DNA from: Streptomyces sp. 15-116A
GTDB taxonomy: Bacteria > Actinomycetota > Actinomycetes > Streptomycetales > Streptomycetaceae
Assembly (NCBI RefSeq): GCF_025290915.1
Contig: NZ_JAOCQE010000005.1
Coordinates: 18,190-82,189 of the forward strand
Length of the DNA: 64,000 nucleotides
Reading direction: 5' to 3'
Made by a program: the position numbers and the translations under genes. The notes below the pieces were generated by a model, which was not told the DNA's origin, did no database searches, and saw only the letters and a list, made by a program, of their open reading frames with translations. This document shows, piece by piece, positions 60,523 to 64,000 of this stretch. Numbering within the stretch: position 1 is the first letter of the stretch; each line of letters begins with the position of its first letter.

Positions 60523-60877
60523 CCCACTACCAGCTGATCATGAGTAGCAACAAGTCTCATGGGCAGCCTTACCCATTTTAGACGCATCGCTTGATCCGCC
60601 ATCGGACCCTGTGCCGCGATGCCTCCGGATTGCAGAAGCGACGAATTCGCCTACGGCAGACAAGAAAGATCGCAGAAAGACTGGATAGTGGCGCGAGGGC
60701 ATGTCAACGTACAACGTCCCGCAAAGTCCAGGCCAGACGGTGCCACCGCTCGGCTCCGCTCACTTCTTTGAAACCATTTGGGGTGGGCGTTGTGAGGGTT
60801 GGCCCGCTGGTGTGGCTCCCTCTTAGGAGGCCCGTCTGTCTGAGTCTGCTATTCGATCTGCTCGCTTCACTTCGCCC
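60523..60877 (+). other. noncoding region with repeat copy B
   Basis: 355 bases behind the phosphotransferase gene. It holds the ~100-bp repeat at 60646-60742. From its conserved ATG (60702) a 46-codon frame runs to 60842, but the only Shine-Dalgarno-like GAGGG is too close to the ATG and copy A stops after three codons, so I do not call a gene. Confidence 0.45.
60646..60742 (+). repeat. copy B of a ~100-bp conserved noncoding repeat
   Basis: It aligns with 14680-14777 as described there: 39 ungapped bases at the left, a 22-base identical centre starting GGCGCGAGGGCATGTCAACG, and a similar right flank. No gene follows closely here; the nearest weak candidate begins at 60878. Confidence 0.6.
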
Positions 60878-61204
60878 GTGCTCTTTGTCCTCGGTGGTCT
60901 AAATGTCTGGGGGGGGCGAACGGCCGGTAACTACCTCGCGGTCTCGACAGGGCTCTGTGTTTCCGCCTGCGCCGCCGTCAGCCTTTTCGGAGACAATCTC
61001 TTCCAGCGAGGCCACCGCGCAGATCGTGTCGTCCTCGCGCACGTGGCACGGCATCCGGGTGCCACAACGAGGCAGGTCGCACAGACCCTAGGGGTCCCTG
61101 AGCGCCGCGTCACGGCAAATCTCGACCGGCTCACGGGTGACGGTCCGCTGATGGTCGCCCCCAGACAGCGCTCCCGGAGCCTCGCGCTCACCTGCCGACT
61201 GTGA
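60878..61204 (+). CDS. possible winged-helix protein
   Basis: 108 residues. The second half (VVLAHVARHPGATTRQVAQT, then LGVPERRVTANLDRLTGD) looks like a winged helix of the MarR/ArsR type. The first half contains a hydrophobic stretch (GNYLAVSTGLCVSACAAVSL). No Shine-Dalgarno sequence precedes GTG 60878 and the start is uncertain. It may be the remains of a longer gene. Confidence 0.35.
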   Translation: MLFVLGGLNVWGGRTAGNYLAVSTGLCVSACAAVSLFGDNLFQRGHRADRVVLAHVARHPGATTRQVAQTLGVPERRVTANLDRLTGDGPLMVAPRQRSRSLALTCRL

Positions 61205-61919
61205 GGCCGAGCGGACACAGGGCCCGTGATGCGGCAGGCAACATAGCCGATGATCGCCGGTTCGCCAAACCGGCGACCGTGCGGACCATTGGCGCCGTAC
61301 GTGCCGACATTTGGCGGCGACTCGGCGCGACATGGGCGTTCGTTGCCGCTTTCTGCGGGTGACGGCTACGGGTGTCCGAGTTCCGTGCAGTCCATCATCT
61401 CGTCTCAGGAGGAATATGAGGCGGCCGAAAGTCATCTTCGTACTCGGCGGACGACACGTGTCGAGGGCGATGCAGACCCATTCCTCGCCACATCCGGCGG
61501 TCCTTTGCGGAACCGGCCGGGTTCGCGTCCTGCTCGGACCCGTCCGGTCAGGCCGGCACCGGCGCCTTCAGCGTCTCGACGGCGCGGACCAGCGGGGCCA
61601 GTTCCGGGTTGCGCGCGGCCTCGTCGTGGGCCTCACGCAGCGCCGTGTCGTTGGTGGGCCGGGCCGCTTCGAGCTAAGGCCGCCCGCTCGACCTGGACGA
61701 TGTCCTTCCCGGGGGCCCGTATTCCGGTCTGGTTGGCTTTGGAGTTGTGGTTGAAGGATCCGGCCATCGCATTGGCAGACACGACTGAGCCGACCGACGT
61801 TGAGCGGGGTTGGTGCGGTTGGTCGGTGTTCAGCCAAGCTCCCGCGGACGGACACGCACTTGGTCGGCGCCCTGAGGGAAAACGCGAGCTGGCCCACCAC
61901 ATCAGGAAAGGAACTTGAG
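61205..61919 (+). other. decayed region before the integrase gene
   Basis: 715 bases with no intact gene. One protein-like remnant is visible on the minus strand (61548-61673). The last 20 bases hold the AAGGA ribosome binding site of the integrase. Frames on the plus strand have the composition of random GC-rich DNA. Confidence 0.4.
61548..61673 (-). pseudogene. C-terminal remnant of an unknown gene
   Basis: A minus-strand frame bounded upstream by an in-frame TAG and without a start codon encodes about 41 residues, including TNDTALREAHDEAARNPELA and VRAVETLKAPVPA. The acidic, amphipathic composition is protein-like and unlike its other frames. I do not recognise the family. Confidence 0.35.
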
Positions 61920-63101
61920 ATGCCCGAACCAATCAAGAAGCTGCTCCCAAACGCAAAGGGCCAGGTGCGCTACCGCTTTGTGGTGGACGCCGGCACAGAT
62001 CCGGAGACGGGGAAGCGGAAGCAGCTCCGGCGTACCTTCAACACGCTGAGGGAAGCGAAGGCGGAGTACGCCCGCATCACCAGCAAGCGGCATGAAGGGA
62101 CGTTCGTCCCGCCCAACAAGATCACCGTGAACGAGTGGCTGGATCAGTGGCTCGTGATGAAGGCCGAAGACCTGGAGCCGACCACGGTCTACAACTACCG
62201 GGTGACGCTGGATCGTGTACGCGGGAAGCTCGGGAACGTCCGGCTGCAGGAACTCACGGAGGACCATGTGATGGCGTGGATGCAGTGGGCTCTCCAGGGG
62301 GGCCGTGTGCGGGGCGGGAAGGCGGGAACGGGTCTCGGGGTCACGTCGGTTGACATGAGCCTGGCCAGACTGAAGGACGCCCTGAACCGCGCTGTCACGC
62401 GCGGTCTGGTGCCCGTCAACGTAGCCAGCGAGGTGCACATTCCGCTGAAGGCCCGGAAAGCGGAGCGGAGGACTAAGGAGGTTGTCCAGCCATGGAACGC
62501 CTCGGAGGTGGGTGCCTTTGTCGCTGCGATGAAGAGTGACCGCCTGTTCGCGCCGTTGCTGCTGTCCGTGATGGGGCTCCGTCCGGCGGAGGTCTGCGGC
62601 CTGCGGTGGTCGGACATCGACCTGGCCGCAGCCACGCTCAGCATCGCCAACACCCGGACCATGATGGGCAACCGCACGGTGGTGGAGAAGGACACGAAGA
62701 GCATGGCGGGGGAGCGTGTGTTGCCGATCCCGAGCCTCGTACGGGAAGCGTTGAAGACGTTCCGCGCCACCCAGGCAGTGGAGCGCCTGGCGGCGGGCGA
62801 GGGGTACGAGGGCGGCGGGTATGTCCTCGTGGATGAACTTGGGCGCGCGCTGAACGGTCGGCAGCTCCGAACGCGGGCCTACAAAATAATGGATGCAAAC
62901 GGCCTTCGCAGGGTCCGTCTGTACGATGCTCGGGCGTCTTGCCTCACGTACCTCGCCAACAACGGGGTGCCGGATCACCTGCTCGCCATGTGGGCCGGGC
63001 ACACCAACGTGAAGACGACGAAGAAGTGGTACGTGAAGCCGGATGTGGCGGACCTGCTTCCGGCGGCGGAGGCGTGGGGAGGTCTCGCAGGGGGCGTGTG
63101 A
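61920..63101 (+). CDS. int: tyrosine recombinase / site-specific integrase
   Basis: 393 residues. An AP2-like arm-binding N-terminus (GQVRYRFVVDAGTDPETGKR) and a SAM-like core-binding domain (VNEWLDQWLVMKAEDLEPTT) precede the catalytic domain. The latter has GLRPAEVCGLRWSDID (first Arg), YDARASCLTYLANNGV (HxxR box with Tyr in place of His), GHTNVKTTKKWYVKP (box III His and nucleophile Tyr). AAGGA precedes ATG 61920. It lies at the right border, 29 bp before pcaD, and probably inserted the DNA to its left. Confidence 0.87.
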   Translation: MPEPIKKLLPNAKGQVRYRFVVDAGTDPETGKRKQLRRTFNTLREAKAEYARITSKRHEGTFVPPNKITVNEWLDQWLVMKAEDLEPTTVYNYRVTLDRVRGKLGNVRLQELTEDHVMAWMQWALQGGRVRGGKAGTGLGVTSVDMSLARLKDALNRAVTRGLVPVNVASEVHIPLKARKAERRTKEVVQPWNASEVGAFVAAMKSDRLFAPLLLSVMGLRPAEVCGLRWSDIDLAAATLSIANTRTMMGNRTVVEKDTKSMAGERVLPIPSLVREALKTFRATQAVERLAAGEGYEGGGYVLVDELGRALNGRQLRTRAYKIMDANGLRRVRLYDARASCLTYLANNGVPDHLLAMWAGHTNVKTTKKWYVKPDVADLLPAAEAWGGLAGGV

Positions 63102-63116
63102 CAGATCGTGACAGAT
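63098..63116 (+). repeat. short direct repeat between int and pcaD
   Basis: GTGACAGAT occurs at 63098-63106 and 63108-63116, overlapping the int stop codon. It may be part of the attachment site or an integrase arm site. No tRNA gene is seen here. Confidence 0.35.
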
Positions 63117-63130
63117 GAAGGTGTGAACCC

Positions 63131-64000
63131 GTGACCGAAGGCAAGACCGAGACGCTGCAATACCGCTTTGACGGGCCAGAACACCTACCAGTCCTGATCC
63201 TGGGGCCGTCCCTCGGTACCACATGGCACATGTGGGACCGGCAGATCCCCGAGCTGACGAAGCAGTGGCGGGTCTTCCGGTTCGATCTGCCGGGGCACGG
63301 GGGCGCGCCCGCGTATCCGGCCGGGTCGGTCGGGGAGCTCACCGCGCGGCTGCTCGCCACCCTCGACGGGCTCGGGGTGCAGCGGTTCGGGTACGCCGGG
63401 TGTGCGCTCGGCGGGGCGATCGGGACCGAGCTGGCGCTGCGGCACCCCGAGCGCGTCGCGTCCCTCGCGCTGATCGCCGCCTCACCCCGCTTCGGCACCG
63501 CCGACGAGTTCCGCCAGCGCGGCGTCATCGTGCGGACCAACGGGCTCGACCCGATCGCCCGCACCGCCCCCGACCGCTGGTTCACCGGCGGTTTCGCCGC
63601 CGCACAGCCCGCGATCACCGAGTGGGCCGTGCAGATGGTGCGCACCACCGACCCCGGCTGCTACATCGCCGCCTGCGAGGCGCTCGCCTCCTTCGACGTC
63701 CGCACCGAGCTCGGCCGGGTCGGCGTGCCGACCCTCGTGCTGGTCGGCTCCGAGGACCAGGTCACCGGCCCGGCCGAGGCCCGCCACCTGGTCGCCGGCA
63801 TCCCGGACGCCCGGCTCGCCGTCGTGCCCGGCGCCTCCCACCTCGTGCCCGTGGAGCAGCCCGCCGCCGTCACCGACCTGCTCGTGCGGCATTTCTCCAC
63901 CGCCTGGCAGCCCGCCCTCGAGTACGGCACCGGCCAGACCGCCCTGCCGGCCGCCGCCGTCAAGCCGGCCCTGTCCGCCGTGCCGCCGCAGCCCGCGCCC
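63131..64000 (+). CDS. pcaD: 3-oxoadipate enol-lactonase, N-terminal part of a PcaD-PcaC fusion, 3' end outside window
   Basis: The first 290 residues are an alpha/beta hydrolase of the beta-ketoadipate pathway: PVLILGPSLGTTWHMWDRQI, FDLPGHGGAPAYP, TDPGCYIAACEALASFD and LVLVGSEDQVTGPAEARHLV, with the late His in PGASHLVPVEQP. The nucleophile elbow reads GCALG, with Ala at the usual Ser position. A Pro/Ala linker at the window end fits the fusion to 4-carboxymuconolactone decarboxylase found in Streptomyces. This is probably core chromosome. Confidence 0.82.
   Translation, partial: MTEGKTETLQYRFDGPEHLPVLILGPSLGTTWHMWDRQIPELTKQWRVFRFDLPGHGGAPAYPAGSVGELTARLLATLDGLGVQRFGYAGCALGGAIGTELALRHPERVASLALIAASPRFGTADEFRQRGVIVRTNGLDPIARTAPDRWFTGGFAAAQPAITEWAVQMVRTTDPGCYIAACEALASFDVRTELGRVGVPTLVLVGSEDQVTGPAEARHLVAGIPDARLAVVPGASHLVPVEQPAAVTDLLVRHFSTAWQPALEYGTGQTALPAAAVKPALSAVPPQPAP

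Noticed and set aside
60702..60842. A 46-codon protein starting within repeat copy B
   Set aside because: The Shine-Dalgarno-like bases are too close to the ATG, and the equivalent ATG in copy A is followed by a stop after three codons.
61205..63130. A tRNA gene serving as attachment site of the integrase
   Set aside because: No cloverleaf-like sequence is visible on either side of int. The junction with pcaD is protein-coding.

Overview
The window is high-GC actinomycete DNA and almost certainly Streptomyces. Indicators are strong third-position GC bias, frequent GTG starts, 4-base ATGA/GTGA gene overlaps, a WhiB-type regulator, a complete conservon, DUF317 and TPR-type regulators, an FxLD lanthipeptide cluster and a Streptomyces-type pcaD at the right edge. 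All family names come from reading the translations; no database search was run.

Left part (0-17.8 kb), accessory. Two groups of DUF317 proteins with small unknown partners lie at 0-3 kb and 14.8-16.4 kb. The first group also encodes a secreted SpaA-fold protein with a LAHTG sortase signal. Between them, a Tn554-like tnpA-tnpB-tnpC element has landed inside a DUF6233 gene whose two halves survive at 3134-3238 and about 7603-7875. Both recombinase genes are frameshifted. Then follow an ATP-dependent DNA ligase, a GNAT-like protein, an SDR / NTF2-like / LtrA / LysR set and an Abi_C (abortive infection) gene.

Mobilization module (17.9-25.0 kb, minus strand). Order of transcription: HTH protein with iteron-like repeats, zinc-finger protein, WhiB-like regulator, membrane protein with a 45-bp coding tandem repeat, two small proteins, MobC, relaxase. 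An 18-bp perfect inverted repeat in the 5' part of mobC is a candidate oriT.

Regulatory and enzyme region (25.6-36 kb). It holds an XRE regulator, NUDIX, a MAB_1171c-type membrane protein, an ImmA/IrrE-like metalloprotease, a fabG/MmyB-regulator divergent pair and an IS701 remnant. A minus-strand run follows: triple-NUDIX protein, kinase-VanX fusion, ASCH-NUDIX protein and methyltransferase.

RiPP cluster (about 36-47 kb, minus strand). It encodes a LuxR-type regulator, GNAT-like, DUF6624 and DUF6082 proteins, an FxLD lanthipeptide precursor, LanB, LanC, an FxLD-system methyltransferase, a helical-repeat protein and an ABC exporter. A strong hairpin separates the precursor gene from lanB.

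Right part (47-64 kb). It contains an acyl-CoA dehydrogenase, a conservon (cvnA-B-C-D plus GAF protein) with an 82-bp tandem duplication at the cvnC/cvnD junction, a GH15 hydrolase, two TPR-type regulators, a TrmO-like protein, a HATPase, an aminoglycoside-phosphotransferase-like gene, a decayed stretch and a tyrosine integrase. The integrase ends about 30 bp before pcaD, so the preceding DNA probably includes an integrated element whose other end lies outside the window.
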